Below, one piece after another: positions 14,683 to 25,024 of a stretch of DNA of 64,000 nt; position 1 is the stretch's first letter, and every line of letters begins with the position of its first letter. The position numbers and the translations under genes are program-made. The notes beneath the pieces were generated by a model that searched no databases, was not told the DNA's origin, and worked only from the letters and a program-made list of their open reading frames with translations. This DNA is from Candidatus Fredericiella danica (lineage in GTDB: Bacteria > Chloroflexota > Anaerolineae > Caldilineales > Caldilineaceae): NCBI GenBank assembly GCA_016713335.1, contig JADJPH010000010.1, positions 88,381 through 152,380 on the forward strand, written 5' to 3'.

Positions 14683-17034
14683 CTACTGGACAGGCACATG
14701 CTGCAGCACTGTGGTTCCATCACCCACAGCGATCCTTGGACGTCTATCGCTGCCATCGAATGCCAGATCCACTTCGCCGCGAACCAGTTCACCGGGAGAC
14801 CACAGCCCGCTTGCATAGGCGCCGCCGGCCAGGGGCGCCGTGATAGATTGCCCACCCAGACTCAACGTAAAGGCCAGATCATCCGGCCAATCTGCAGGCA
14901 ATGGGTCTGGCGCCCGCCAATATAGCGTGACATGTAGGGTGTCACCCGGCTGCAACGGCGTGGCGGGCGCATGGGCAAAGTCACGCTTGTACAGGTCGTA
15001 GCCAACCAGTTGGACCGGCCCGAGTTGGGCATTGACCCGATTCTGGACAGGGATCAGTTCGGCGGGCAGTGGTTGCGCTGCGCGGGCGACCTGCACCATG
15101 CCAAGTTCCAGCCTGTCGGCGCGATCGGCGCCTACCGGGAGCCGCACGCCGGTGGCCGGATCGTAGAGCGCGGCAATGAGCTGATACTCACCTGGCGGGG
15201 TCCCTGGCGGGATGGTCACCCCATGCTGATCGTTAATCTTCTCTCCAACCTGCCACGCAGTCGCGGGCAGTGTGCCGCCCATCGGCTCCGCATCTCGCTG
15301 CGCAATGACCTGGTTGCGCGCATCCAGAAGTTGCAGGGTGACCTTGTAGTTCGTGCTTACCGCCGCCTGCGCCTGCCAGATCAGCCGGACGGGTAAGACG
15401 TCCGTGGCGGTCACGACCGGTGTGGTAGCCGGCAAGCAGGCATCGGCGAGCGTCAACCCATCGCCAAAAGCCACCGGTCCTGTAATCCCACAGACCAACT
15501 CTTGTGGGGGCATCGCATAGGTTGCCAGGCGCAGGTTGCCTTGCCAGGTGTCAAGACCGGGGAAGGCGTGTTGGGCAAGCCAACCTTCCACGAGGCGATC
15601 CGGATCGGCTTCATCGGTTGCCCAAAGCAGGGCAAAGATCCGCTGCTTGTTTGCCGTGGCCTCCTCCAGGGCCGCCGTGGTGGCTTCGGCATCAGCCGGT
15701 CGCTGCTGAGGGAGCCCCAAGATCGGCAGCCCTGGGTCGTAGTAGCGCCACACTTCCTGCTGTCCCGGCGCATCGAGCAAGACCAGGTCCCGGTTGGGAT
15801 CTCCGATCGCCGCCAGATAGGCTGCCACGCCCTTGTAGTTGTCACGCACTGCCGGATCGGCGTAATACGCCGGGAGGACACTGACCCCCGCCGCTGCGCC
15901 GAAGAGAGATACGACCACAATGCCAGGCCAGGCTACGGGTAAAAGCAGCGCCGCCGCTGCCGCCGCCAGACACCAGGCCGGGGACGTCACCAGCAAGAAC
16001 TTGAGGAACGCGTCACTATAGAGACCCAGGAGCGCCATCATCCCGATCGGCAGCAGCAGCCACAGCCCAAGCACCAACCCTTGCCAGCGCGTGCGCAGCG
16101 CCACAAGACCCAACAGCGGCAGGATGGCGGCGACGACCAACCAGGGCCACAGGGGTTCAGGTGTCTGCCGAATGGGTCCAAAGAGTAATGTGCGCAGCGT
16201 CAACGTCAATCCTTGTTGCCAACCTACTTCAACGCCACCCTTGGGCCAATGGAGGACACTGTCGATGGCCTGGGGCAGCCAGGGCAGAAAGGCAAGTACG
16301 ATGATCCCGTTCAGCACAATGAAACGCATCAGCGAGGGTTGAACGGGATTCGCTTGCCGTTCCCTATTCCGCTTTGTGCCAAACGTTGCCGCCAACCAGC
16401 GCAGCAGATACGCAAGGCCGGCGGCGCCAAGCACGATGGGAAAGCTATAGTGTGTCCATAATCCCGCAACCCCGCAAACGACGAAGCCTATCTGTGGCGC
16501 AAGGATTTGGGTCCTCCCCGGATGCGCCGGAATTGATTCAGGCATTGCGGACATCGCCAGCAAGGCCCAGAAAAGACCGGTTGCCTCGAGCGCAAGCAGG
16601 ATATACATGCGCGCTTCCTGGCTGTAGTAGATTTGGAATGGACTCACTGCGGCAAGGAAGGCGGCCAGCAGGGGGAGCCAGGTGCGTGAGCCTGGGTCTG
16701 GCGCCATATGGCGTGCCACACCTGCCACGGCATAGACCAGCAGAATGCCAATGACAGCCGAAAGGCTGCGCATCCCTACGTCCGTCGCACCGAAAATCAG
16801 GGTCCAACTCTTTAGCAGCCAGTAATAACCTGGCGGATGAATGTCCGCGGCCGCAGCCTGCGCGATCGCCCCGAAGCTGCGCCCGGTCATGGCCCAGGTG
16901 TTGCCTTCGTCACTCCATAGGCTGGAGCCGGTCAAATTGTAGAAGCGGAGAAATGCGGCAAGCAGCAGAATCAGGAGTAGTGCGAGCGTACTCGACTGCT
17001 TGATCGAGGCGAGGCGAGGCGACGCGATTGTCAC
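14683..17034 (-). CDS. GT39-like membrane glycosyltransferase with C-terminal beta domain
   Basis: A 783-residue protein with about 11-12 membrane helices in the first 420 residues, then a soluble C-terminal half. The N-terminal loop has SLWSDEGNTWA with the catalytic-type Asp-Glu pair, and DIHPPGYYWLL follows, the pattern of dolichyl/undecaprenyl-phosphate-sugar dependent GT39/ArnT-like transferases (GT-C fold). The C-terminal half contains beta-rich modules with YQLIAALYDPATGVRLP and GDTLHVTLYWRA, a module often found behind such transferases in Chloroflexota. It should glycosylate a substrate at the outer face of the membrane. It overlaps the upstream glycosidase gene by ATGA. Confidence 0.8.
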   Translation of the reverse strand: MTIASPRLASIKQSSTLALLLILLLAAFLRFYNLTGSSLWSDEGNTWAMTGRSFGAIAQAAAADIHPPGYYWLLKSWTLIFGATDVGMRSLSAVIGILLVYAVAGVARHMAPDPGSRTWLPLLAAFLAAVSPFQIYYSQEARMYILLALEATGLFWALLAMSAMPESIPAHPGRTQILAPQIGFVVCGVAGLWTHYSFPIVLGAAGLAYLLRWLAATFGTKRNRERQANPVQPSLMRFIVLNGIIVLAFLPWLPQAIDSVLHWPKGGVEVGWQQGLTLTLRTLLFGPIRQTPEPLWPWLVVAAILPLLGLVALRTRWQGLVLGLWLLLPIGMMALLGLYSDAFLKFLLVTSPAWCLAAAAAALLLPVAWPGIVVVSLFGAAAGVSVLPAYYADPAVRDNYKGVAAYLAAIGDPNRDLVLLDAPGQQEVWRYYDPGLPILGLPQQRPADAEATTAALEEATANKQRIFALLWATDEADPDRLVEGWLAQHAFPGLDTWQGNLRLATYAMPPQELVCGITGPVAFGDGLTLADACLPATTPVVTATDVLPVRLIWQAQAAVSTNYKVTLQLLDARNQVIAQRDAEPMGGTLPATAWQVGEKINDQHGVTIPPGTPPGEYQLIAALYDPATGVRLPVGADRADRLELGMVQVARAAQPLPAELIPVQNRVNAQLGPVQLVGYDLYKRDFAHAPATPLQPGDTLHVTLYWRAPDPLPADWPDDLAFTLSLGGQSITAPLAGGAYASGLWSPGELVRGEVDLAFDGSDRRPRIAVGDGTTVLQHVPVQ

Positions 17035-18323
17035 TGGCCCACGCTCTGCGTAAACGCCTTCATGGCGTCGTAGACGGGTTGTGGCGTAAAGTCAGGCGCC
17101 AGCAGCCGGAAGTAGGCTTCGGGCTGGCGATTGGCTTCCCAGAGATCCGTCGCGCGTTTGAGATACCAGGTGTTGGCGACGCCGATCCACGGCCATTCAG
17201 CCTGTATGCGTTCGTAGGCGAGCGGCAGATATTCGGCCTGTTGCACCAGCGTCACGCGGCCATAACGCGGATCGACATCGTCCGGCGCGGCATTCCAGTT
17301 CATTTCCGCAATCCAGATTGGCTTGCCGGCGTCACCGTTCTTGACCATCAGGTCACGGACAAACTGGTGTCTGGCAAAATTGATCACGCGTGGATGCATG
17401 CGGTGGTCGGTCGGCCCGCTGTAGAGTCCATAGCCCTGCATCGCCATGATATCGAAGTAAGGCGCGGCGCCCGCATCGTACATGCGCTGGAGAAAGAGCA
17501 GGTCATTGAGGCTGTTGCCTGGTGGTGGGTCGCCGGGCTGAAGATTGATCGTGGAAGCGAGTGCGCCGGCAATGATCAGTGCATCCGGGTCGGCGGTCCG
17601 GGCGGCGTCTGCACCTGCTTTCAGTAGCGTCACGTAGTCTTCTGGGGAAATGGCTACGCTGCCCCACTCCGGATAGATATTTGGCTCATTCCACAGTTGG
17701 TAATAGCGCACGCGCCCCTTGTAGCGTTCGACGACGGCGGTCACAAAGTCGGCAAAGTCCTGGACGCTGTCGGGTGGGGCAAAAGTGTCAACGTTGTTTT
17801 CGCCTTCACCCTGGGCACGCGTCCAACCGGGTGGGTTGCTGATGCGAACAACCAGTTCCATCCCATATTTCTCGGCCAGTTCGACGATCTGATCATATTT
17901 TTCCCACGCGGAGCGATAAGGCTCATGGCGTCGATCTTCGAAGTCGCCTTTGCCGTGAATCTCGATATCTTCCCACGGGAACTCCTGGCGGAGGAATTTG
18001 TACCCGGCCTCGGCGGCGAGTTTCACCGCAAGTTCGCGCTTGGCGGGATCCGCCTCCTGCTCCAGAAAGACATTGACCCCAAAGGGGCTCACATCATTAT
18101 GGGCAACAGACACCTCGTTCGCCAGGGTAAGGGGCGGGCGTACACGATCCGAGGCCAGGTCAGAGAGTCCCTTAACCTGGGCAAAGAACGCTTCTTCGCC
18201 CGTCTGGCGCCACATCCATTCGCGCGACGCAGGCAGTTGCAGGATCAAAAAACCCAGCCCGCTCAAGATGAGCAGGCTGAGCCAGAGGATAATCGTTTCC
18301 TTCAACGCCGGGCGTAGGTTCAT
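17031..18323 (-). CDS. membrane-anchored clan GH-A glycoside hydrolase
   Basis: A 430-residue protein with an N-terminal membrane segment at residues 11-30 and an extracytoplasmic (beta/alpha)8 hydrolase domain. The acid/base Glu213 lies in QLWNEPNIYPEW and the nucleophile Glu340 in IWIAEMNWN, as in GH39/GH5-like enzymes. The substrate cannot be told; the family range is beta-xylosides, beta-glucans and related glycans. It is coupled by four-base overlap to the GT39-like gene, so it may trim or remodel the glycan that the transferase builds. About 30 bases separate it from the SH3 lipoprotein gene upstream. Confidence 0.82.
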   Translation of the reverse strand: MNLRPALKETIILWLSLLILSGLGFLILQLPASREWMWRQTGEEAFFAQVKGLSDLASDRVRPPLTLANEVSVAHNDVSPFGVNVFLEQEADPAKRELAVKLAAEAGYKFLRQEFPWEDIEIHGKGDFEDRRHEPYRSAWEKYDQIVELAEKYGMELVVRISNPPGWTRAQGEGENNVDTFAPPDSVQDFADFVTAVVERYKGRVRYYQLWNEPNIYPEWGSVAISPEDYVTLLKAGADAARTADPDALIIAGALASTINLQPGDPPPGNSLNDLLFLQRMYDAGAAPYFDIMAMQGYGLYSGPTDHRMHPRVINFARHQFVRDLMVKNGDAGKPIWIAEMNWNAAPDDVDPRYGRVTLVQQAEYLPLAYERIQAEWPWIGVANTWYLKRATDLWEANRQPEAYFRLLAPDFTPQPVYDAMKAFTQSVGQ

Positions 18324-18353
18324 CTACGACATCACATCAGGTGCAACAAGCGC

Positions 18354-19406
<1,053 letters not shown>

Positions 19407-19481
19407 CGTCTTGATTCCATGTAGCAAGCATGCGCAACTTGCGTCGAAACGTCGCGTCAATGGTTTGCTCACCAACACGCG

Positions 19482-19511
19482 AGTATAACATACCGGAAAT
19501 AGGACGAACAA
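19482..19511 (-). promoter_or_regulatory. promoter of the SH3 lipoprotein gene
   Basis: Minus-strand TTGTTC (19511-19506), an 18-base spacer and TATACT (19487-19482) lie about 75 bases before the start at 19406. Confidence 0.45.
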
Positions 19512-19545
19512 AAGGCATGCTGGAGTTCCAGGACTATGCGTGGTC

Positions 19546-20991
19546 TTAGCCAATCCGTCGTCGCGTCCGCGGCGCGTTTGCATCCTGCTGTGATCGGCTG
19601 CCCCGATAGCCCGGTGCGGTGATCGCAAGCCATCGGCAGCGGTTGATATCCAGCATGCGCGTTCGCAACCAGGGTTCGATCTGTTTCGGTTGTGCGCTGG
19701 TCGTGATCACTGTCGGCAGCAGTGCACTGTAGCGATAATTCAATAGTTGAAAGAGCTTCTCGCGCGCCCATGGCGTGGCACTTTCCGTGCCAAGATCATC
19801 CAGGACCAACAACGGCGCCCGCCTGATCTCGTCAAATCTTCGATCGTAGGAAGTGCTAGCCTGCGGGCTGAACGCGGCCCGCAAATGGTCCAGGAGGTCA
19901 GGCACCACGACAAACATCACGTCGGTGCGCGTTTCACGGACGAAAGAATTCGCGATGGCAGCCGCCAGGTGGGTTTTGCCGCAGCCATTTTCGCCGGCCA
20001 GGACCAGCCAACCATGCGCATCCTGCACGTAGGTCTGACAGGCAAGCAACACATCGCGCAGATTGCTTCGCTCTGCGGGGGTGATGTCGCTGCGCTGCAC
20101 GTCGAACGTGCCAAACTGCTGGTCAGCATGAAACCCAAGGGAACTGAGTTCGCTCTGCCCGCTATTTTTGCCTGACCGGAAATCCGGGGCTGTGATCGCA
20201 CAATGTGTTACAAGTTCAACATCTAGCAGCCGGCTTCGCAACCGTGGGTCCAAGTCGTCCAGACGCTGATTGGAGGTGATGACTGTGGGCGCACGTGTGT
20301 TATACCGGTGATTCAACAGTTGGAACAACTTTTCCTGCGCCCATGGGGTGCTGGAATGGGCGCCCAAATCGTCGAGGATCAACAGCGGCGCTCGCCGGAG
20401 CATTTCGAATAGCTCGTCATAGGCAACTTCACTCTGGGGTCCAAATGCGGAACGCAAGTGATCCAACAGGTCAGGCACGATGAGGAAAAGGGCCGCTTCT
20501 CCCATTGCCACGCGCGCATTGGCAATTGCTGCTGCAAGATGGGTCTTGCCACTTCCGTAGCCCCCCGTCAACAGCAGCCAACCGTCAGGTTCTTGGGCGA
20601 AAAGCCGGCAGGTTTCAAAGGCGCGGCGCAGATTGAAGGCGCGTTCCGGCGCAAGGTGTGATGGCTCAGCGATAAAATTCTCAAAGGTCAGCCGGTCAAG
20701 CGTTTCCAGCGCGCTGATTCCCTGCAATGAGCGCATCCGTCGCTGGGAACGTTCCCGTTGGCGGCAACTACAGGGGACCGCCTTACCAAAATCAGGGTGA
20801 CCGATCGGAAGGTCGGGCACGACAAAGCCCGCACCGCCACAGATGGGGCAGAGTTCATCCTTGGCCATCGCCTCGACGAGCCGGCGGGAACGCTGGACAC
20901 TGCTCTCGTCAACCGCGGATGACATCGGAGTATTCGTCTGGAATGTATTTTCGCCTTCGCTCTGCCTCAGTATCTCGCCCAGTGATTTCAT
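19546..20991 (-). CDS. DnaC/DnaI-like helicase loader with two AAA+ domains
   Basis: A 481-residue protein that holds two complete copies of the DnaC/IstB-type AAA+ domain. The N-terminus has a zinc-binding module (Cys48, Cys51, Cys74, Cys76: CPICGG and CSC) as in DnaI. Domain 1 has Walker A GGYGSGKTHLAAAIAN (about 143-158), Walker B LLILDDLG and sensor 1 TVITSNQ. Domain 2 has Walker A GENGCGKTHLAAAIAN (about 333-348), Walker B LLVLDDLG and TVITTSAQ. Both keep an Arg-rich finger (LRSRLLD, LRTRMLD). It follows DnaB and DnaD genes, so it probably loads the replicative helicase. I choose the ATG at 20991, which overlaps the DnaD-like gene by 83 bases; TTG 21039 and ATG 20928 are alternatives. 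Confidence 0.85.
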   Translation of the reverse strand: MKSLGEILRQSEGENTFQTNTPMSSAVDESSVQRSRRLVEAMAKDELCPICGGAGFVVPDLPIGHPDFGKAVPCSCRQRERSQRRMRSLQGISALETLDRLTFENFIAEPSHLAPERAFNLRRAFETCRLFAQEPDGWLLLTGGYGSGKTHLAAAIANARVAMGEAALFLIVPDLLDHLRSAFGPQSEVAYDELFEMLRRAPLLILDDLGAHSSTPWAQEKLFQLLNHRYNTRAPTVITSNQRLDDLDPRLRSRLLDVELVTHCAITAPDFRSGKNSGQSELSSLGFHADQQFGTFDVQRSDITPAERSNLRDVLLACQTYVQDAHGWLVLAGENGCGKTHLAAAIANSFVRETRTDVMFVVVPDLLDHLRAAFSPQASTSYDRRFDEIRRAPLLVLDDLGTESATPWAREKLFQLLNYRYSALLPTVITTSAQPKQIEPWLRTRMLDINRCRWLAITAPGYRGSRSQQDANAPRTRRRIG

Positions 20992-21670
20992 CGGCGCGAT
21001 GCCCTTTCCCTTCGACTTCCCACCCGCGCAGGACGGCAACGATGTAGCTCAGTTTGCGCTTGTTGTTCGCCACGGCCACCGTAAACGCTTCATCGATCCA
21101 TTCGGGCGGATAGGTCTTCTCCAGATCTCGCAATTGATCGGCAATGATCGGCGACAGCAGCCCGATGTTCTGTTCATAGAGGATAAAGATATTGGGTCTG
21201 TCGACCTTGAGACGCGCCGCAGACGGAATGGCCGCCTGTAATTCCGCCAGCCGGCCCTGGCGCACCAGCGCCAACGTCTGCCGTCCCTTTGGCGTGTTGA
21301 CAAAATACCAATCCTCAACCTGCTTTGCGTCGCCGTTTTCGCCCTCAACCTCAATCTCCAATTTTAGCAGGGTATTGCGCGCGACGGTGCGCTCGAGGGC
21401 ATCCTCCAGGGCTTCAACCGGCGACTGCAAGTCGCTCGCCGTATGCAAACTCCGCAACAGCACCTCGTCGCTGCGGAAATCCTTGCCACGGAGGTACTTC
21501 GCCAGCCCATCCTGCTCATTGAGCAGCCAGAAGCAGTGGAGGGTCAACTTCAGCTCGTTCAAGTCGTCGATCAACGGCAACAGATCGACAAAGAAGATAT
21601 CCGGCACGACGACCGGTTTCATCTTTGTATCCGGGAAGCCAATGAAGCCGGTGAATCTCTGGCGGCTCAC
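20909..21670 (-). CDS. DnaD-domain primosome protein
   Basis: A 253-residue protein. The N-terminal 130 residues look like a winged-helix domain (PDIFFVDLLPLIDDLNELKL). The C-terminal half is a DnaD/DnaB_2 domain: IFILYEQNIGLLSPIIADQL, then YPPEWIDEAFTVAVANNKRK and YIVAVLRGWEVEGKG, ending in the conserved Tyr-x-x-x-x-L-x-x-W pattern. DnaD remodels DNA during helicase loading in Firmicutes; a similar role is expected here. It is three bases from the dnaB stop and overlaps the loader gene, so the three are one operon. Confidence 0.85.
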   Translation of the reverse strand: MSRQRFTGFIGFPDTKMKPVVVPDIFFVDLLPLIDDLNELKLTLHCFWLLNEQDGLAKYLRGKDFRSDEVLLRSLHTASDLQSPVEALEDALERTVARNTLLKLEIEVEGENGDAKQVEDWYFVNTPKGRQTLALVRQGRLAELQAAIPSAARLKVDRPNIFILYEQNIGLLSPIIADQLRDLEKTYPPEWIDEAFTVAVANNKRKLSYIVAVLRGWEVEGKGHRADEITGRDTEAERRRKYIPDEYSDVIRG

Positions 21671-21673
21671 AAA

Positions 21674-23029
21674 TCAATACTCCAGTTCTGTTCTCTGTAT
21701 CTCCAAGTCGCGGAACTGGGTCAGTTCCTTACGGAAGAACAGGCTAACTGTGCCGGTGGCGCCGTGGCGATGCTTGGCGACGATGACATCGGCGATGTTC
21801 TGCTGTTCGGAATTCTCGTCGTAATAGTCGTCGCGATAGATAAATAGTACCACGTCCGCATCCTGCTCGATGGAACCGCTCTCACGAAGGTCGGAAAGCA
21901 TCGGCCGCTTGTCCGACCGGCTTTCTACGGCGCGGCTGAGTTGGCTGAGGGCAATGACGGGCACATTCAACTCACGCGCAAGCGATTTGAGTGACCGGCT
22001 GATGTAGCTGATCTCCTGCTGGCGGTTTTCGTTGCGCCCGGTGCCCTGCCCGGACATGAGCTGCATGTAGTCGATGAGGACCAGGTCCAACCCATGTTCG
22101 GCATACAGGCGCCGGCATTTGGTGCGAATCTCATTGACCGCGGCGGCCGGCGTATCATCAATAAAGACGCTTGTGTTTGCCAACAGGTTCGCTGCTTCAA
22201 GTAGAATCGGCCACTCGTCCTCATGCACTTGCCCAAGGCGGAGGCGATGGCTGTCGATGCCAGTTTCCATCGACAGCAGGCGCTGCGCCAATTGATCGCT
22301 GCTCATCTCCAGGCTGAAGATCGCCACGCGCGCGCTGTAGCGCCGCGCAGCATTCAGCGCCACATTGAGCGCCAGACTGGTTTTCCCCATGGCGGGTCTG
22401 GCCGCCAGAATCACGAGGTCGCTCTTTTGAAGACCGCCCAGGAGCCGATCCAGCATGGTGAAACCGGTCGGCACACCCATCAAGGTATCGCGATTGCGGG
22501 TGAGGAAGTCGATGCGATCGACGACGTTGCCCATGATGGCACGCAGCGGCATCAGGTCACGGTGGATGCGCGCTTCGCTCACACCAAAGATCAGTGTCTC
22601 CGCGCGATCAATGACTGCATCCACTTCCTGACCTTCATCATAGGCCAGTTCGGCGATCTGCCCAGCCGCGGAGATCAGCCGCCGCAGCAGTGCGGTGCGT
22701 TCCACAATGCGCGCGTAGTGGTCCACATTCAGGGAGGTCGGCGTGCTGCCGATCAGATCGGTGATATAGGCGGGGCCGCCAATTTCCTCCAATTGCTCGC
22801 GGCGCTCGAGTTCATCGACCACCGTGACGAAGTCCATCGGCTCGCGACGCTCGTGCAGGGCCAGCATGGCCTCATAGAGCCAACTATGGCGTTCACGAAA
22901 GAAGTCTTCCGAGCGCAGAAAGTTGGCAACCTTGATGATTGCATCGGGGTCGATCAGCAGTGAACCGAGCACCGCCTGTTCGGCTTCCAGGTTGGCCGGG
23001 ATGCTTTTGATGGGCGCGCTATCACTCAT
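21674..23029 (-). CDS. dnaB: replicative DNA helicase DnaB
   Basis: A 451-residue hexameric 5'-3' helicase of the replisome. The N-terminal domain begins IPANLEAEQAVLGSLLIDPD, the RecA-like domain carries Walker A ARPAMGKTSLALNVA, Walker B VLIDYMQLM, and the conserved blocks ALSQLSRAVESR and DLRESGSIEQDADVVLFIYR. No intein is present. It heads the dnaB, dnaD-like, loader run; a terminator (23070-23112) separates it from the gene upstream. Confidence 0.97.
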   Translation of the reverse strand: MSDSAPIKSIPANLEAEQAVLGSLLIDPDAIIKVANFLRSEDFFRERHSWLYEAMLALHERREPMDFVTVVDELERREQLEEIGGPAYITDLIGSTPTSLNVDHYARIVERTALLRRLISAAGQIAELAYDEGQEVDAVIDRAETLIFGVSEARIHRDLMPLRAIMGNVVDRIDFLTRNRDTLMGVPTGFTMLDRLLGGLQKSDLVILAARPAMGKTSLALNVALNAARRYSARVAIFSLEMSSDQLAQRLLSMETGIDSHRLRLGQVHEDEWPILLEAANLLANTSVFIDDTPAAAVNEIRTKCRRLYAEHGLDLVLIDYMQLMSGQGTGRNENRQQEISYISRSLKSLARELNVPVIALSQLSRAVESRSDKRPMLSDLRESGSIEQDADVVLFIYRDDYYDENSEQQNIADVIVAKHRHGATGTVSLFFRKELTQFRDLEIQRTELEY

Positions 23030-23069
23030 GCTGCACCAGGTCGTTCTATGTCAGGTTCAATCTGTAATC

Positions 23070-23112
23070 AAGATAAAAGACGGCGAAGCTGCAGCAGCGC
23101 AGCCCCGCCGTC
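23070..23112 (-). terminator. Rho-independent terminator after the bifunctional-nuclease gene
   Basis: On the minus strand GACGGCG (23112-23106) pairs with CGCCGTC (23085-23079), with a GC-rich paired interior (GGCTGC/GCAGC-type), followed directly by TTTTATCTT. It begins 24 bases beyond the frame-corrected stop of the upstream gene. Confidence 0.7.
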
Positions 23113-23135
23113 AGTTGGTCAAGAGGATGGACAAC

Positions 23136-23658
23136 TCAGTTGCCGAGCAGGCTATCGAGGTCAAGCCCTTCGACAAAATCCCTTGAAGGCGCCAAGGTCT
23201 TCGGGCGAAGTGTCACCCAGTTCCGGCTTACCACTTTCCTCGGTGAGGCTCATCTCTTCTTCCGGCATCATCCCGGCCTGCTCCATGACCTCTTCGGCGA
23301 CAAAAATCGGCGCGCTAACGCGCACGGCGAGCGCAATCGCATCGCTGGGGCGGCTGTCGATCTCAACGGTGTCGCCGTTGACATCCAGCACAATCCGGGC
23401 GAAATAGGTGTTACGCTCCAAGCTATTGATAAAGATGTGCTGGACCTCGCCACCGAGGGTCTCGATCACATTCTTTAACAAATCGTGGGTCAAGGGTCGT
23501 GGCGCCTCCATCCCCTGCAATTGCAGGGTGATCGCATCGGCCTCAAAGGGGCCGATCCAGATCGGTAGGAAGCGGTCGCTACTTTGTTCTTTGAGCACGA
23601 CAATCCGATTTTGCGACAGCAAACTGACCCGAATGCTATCGATGGTTACCTCGATCAT
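23136..23658 (-). CDS. bifunctional nuclease (BFN/DUF151) family protein, one frameshift
   Basis: A protein of about 173 residues with a DUF151 domain: MIEVTIDSIRVSLLSQNRIV, LPIWIGPFEADAI and SRPSDAIALAVRVSAPIFV are family hallmarks. Members have been called bifunctional nucleases; the role in bacteria is unclear. The raw frame stops at 23161 (GFCRRA). Removing one base of the A4 run at 23175-23178 (T4 on the coding strand) gives GFVEGLDLDSLLGN and a stop at 23136, a normal acidic-hydrophobic tail that ends just before the terminator. The ATG at 23658 has GGGAGG five bases upstream. Confidence 0.85.
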
Positions 23659-23760
23659 GAATCCTCCCGTGCGTTGCAGCAAAAATCATCAGGCTGCAAC
23701 GCAGCGACGTCCTGGATGAGCGTTCGCCGGCGCAGTGAGGGCGCCACCTTGAGTGTTCGG

Positions 23761-23788
23761 ATTATAGCATAGGCGCACCGCGTGACAA
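23761..23788 (-). promoter_or_regulatory. strong sigma-70 promoter of the bifunctional-nuclease gene
   Basis: Minus-strand TTGTCA (23788-23783), a 16-base spacer and TATAAT (23766-23761), with TG one base before the -10 (extended). The leader to the start at 23658 is about 95 bases. Confidence 0.7.
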
Positions 23789-23869
23789 AGTGATTTTGCA
23801 TCCACGGACCTCAAGCACCAGGCGCCAGGTATCCGGCCGGCTCATGCGCTGTCGCTTAACTCTTGCACC

Positions 23870-24904
23870 CTACCCTTTGCTGATTACTTTCCGCTCCCCA
23901 TACAACCGCCGGTAATAATCCTTAAACTCCCCGCTGCGGATGGGTTCCCACCACCAGCGGTTGTCGACGTACCAGCGCACAGTGGCGCGGATGGCCTGCT
24001 CGTGGGTGTAGTCAGGCTCCCAGCCCAACGCCATCAGCTTGTCGACGTTCATGCAGTAGCGGCGGTCATGCCCCTGGCGGTCTTCGACATGCTGGATCAG
24101 GCTATGAGGTTTGCCCAGTTCGTCTAGCATGATCTCAACCATCCGGAGGTTGGTCATCTCTTTGCCGGTGCCAACGTTGTACGTTTCGCCGATGACGCCA
24201 TGTTGTAGCACCTCATCGATGCCGGCGCAGTGGTCCATGACATGCTGGTAGTCGCGCATCTGCTGCCCGTCACCGTAGACGGGCAACGGCATGTCCGCCA
24301 GGGCGTTGGTGACGAAGAGCGGCACGACCTTCTCGGGGTATTGGAACGGGCCAATGTTGTTGGCGCCACGGCTGATGGTCACCGGCAGACCGTAGGTGAT
24401 GTAATATGCGGCCACCATGTGGTCGCCGCTGGCTTTGCTGGCGGCATAGGGGCTGCGCGGGGCCATGCAGTCGGTCTCAAGGCTGCGATGGTCGCCGTGG
24501 ATATGGCCGTAGACCTCGTCGGTGCTGATCTGGTGATAACGCAGGTTGCCCGCCTTGCGCGCAGCTTCCAGCAGCACATAGGTGCCGTAGACGTCGGTGC
24601 GGATAAAGGCGTCGGGATCCATGATCGACCGATCCACGTGCGTTTCTGCCGCAAAGTTGACGATCGTGTCGACCTGGTTCTCTCCAATCGCGGCATCGAC
24701 CGCGGCGCCGTCGCAGATGTCGCCCTGGACAAAGACCAGCCGCTTCCCGTGTTTGGCCTGAATATCCTGCAGGTTCTCCAGCCGGCCGGCATAGGTCAGC
24801 TTGTCGTACACGACGACACGCACATCGGGATGCTTGTCGAGGGTGTACCGCACGAAGTTACACCCGATAAAGCCGGCGCCGCCGGTGACGAACAGTGTTT
24901 GCAT
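23870..24904 (-). CDS. rmlB: dTDP-glucose 4,6-dehydratase
   Basis: The second enzyme of dTDP-rhamnose and related deoxysugar synthesis. The 344-residue SDR-fold protein has the NAD motif TGGAGFIG, the conserved FAAETHVDRSI block, catalytic ISTDEVYG (Thr-Asp-Glu) and the Tyr-x3-Lys pair in SPYAASKASGDH. The ATG at 24904 has GGAG eight bases upstream; the frame is open to 24967 without family sequence. It is the last gene of the exopolysaccharide operon that begins near 32632 and shares it with rmlA. No rmlC or rmlD is in the window. Confidence 0.95.
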   Translation of the reverse strand: MQTLFVTGGAGFIGCNFVRYTLDKHPDVRVVVYDKLTYAGRLENLQDIQAKHGKRLVFVQGDICDGAAVDAAIGENQVDTIVNFAAETHVDRSIMDPDAFIRTDVYGTYVLLEAARKAGNLRYHQISTDEVYGHIHGDHRSLETDCMAPRSPYAASKASGDHMVAAYYITYGLPVTISRGANNIGPFQYPEKVVPLFVTNALADMPLPVYGDGQQMRDYQHVMDHCAGIDEVLQHGVIGETYNVGTGKEMTNLRMVEIMLDELGKPHSLIQHVEDRQGHDRRYCMNVDKLMALGWEPDYTHEQAIRATVRWYVDNRWWWEPIRSGEFKDYYRRLYGERKVISKG

Positions 24905-25024
24905 GCTTTTGCTCCTGCAAGTGACATGGTGGCAAGGCTGGGAGTGCTTGTCCCGAACGCCTTCCACGCGCCCTGTGTCCGGCCGATTGCCGGCTCAAAT
25001 CATTGATGTGCAGAGACGGTGTGT

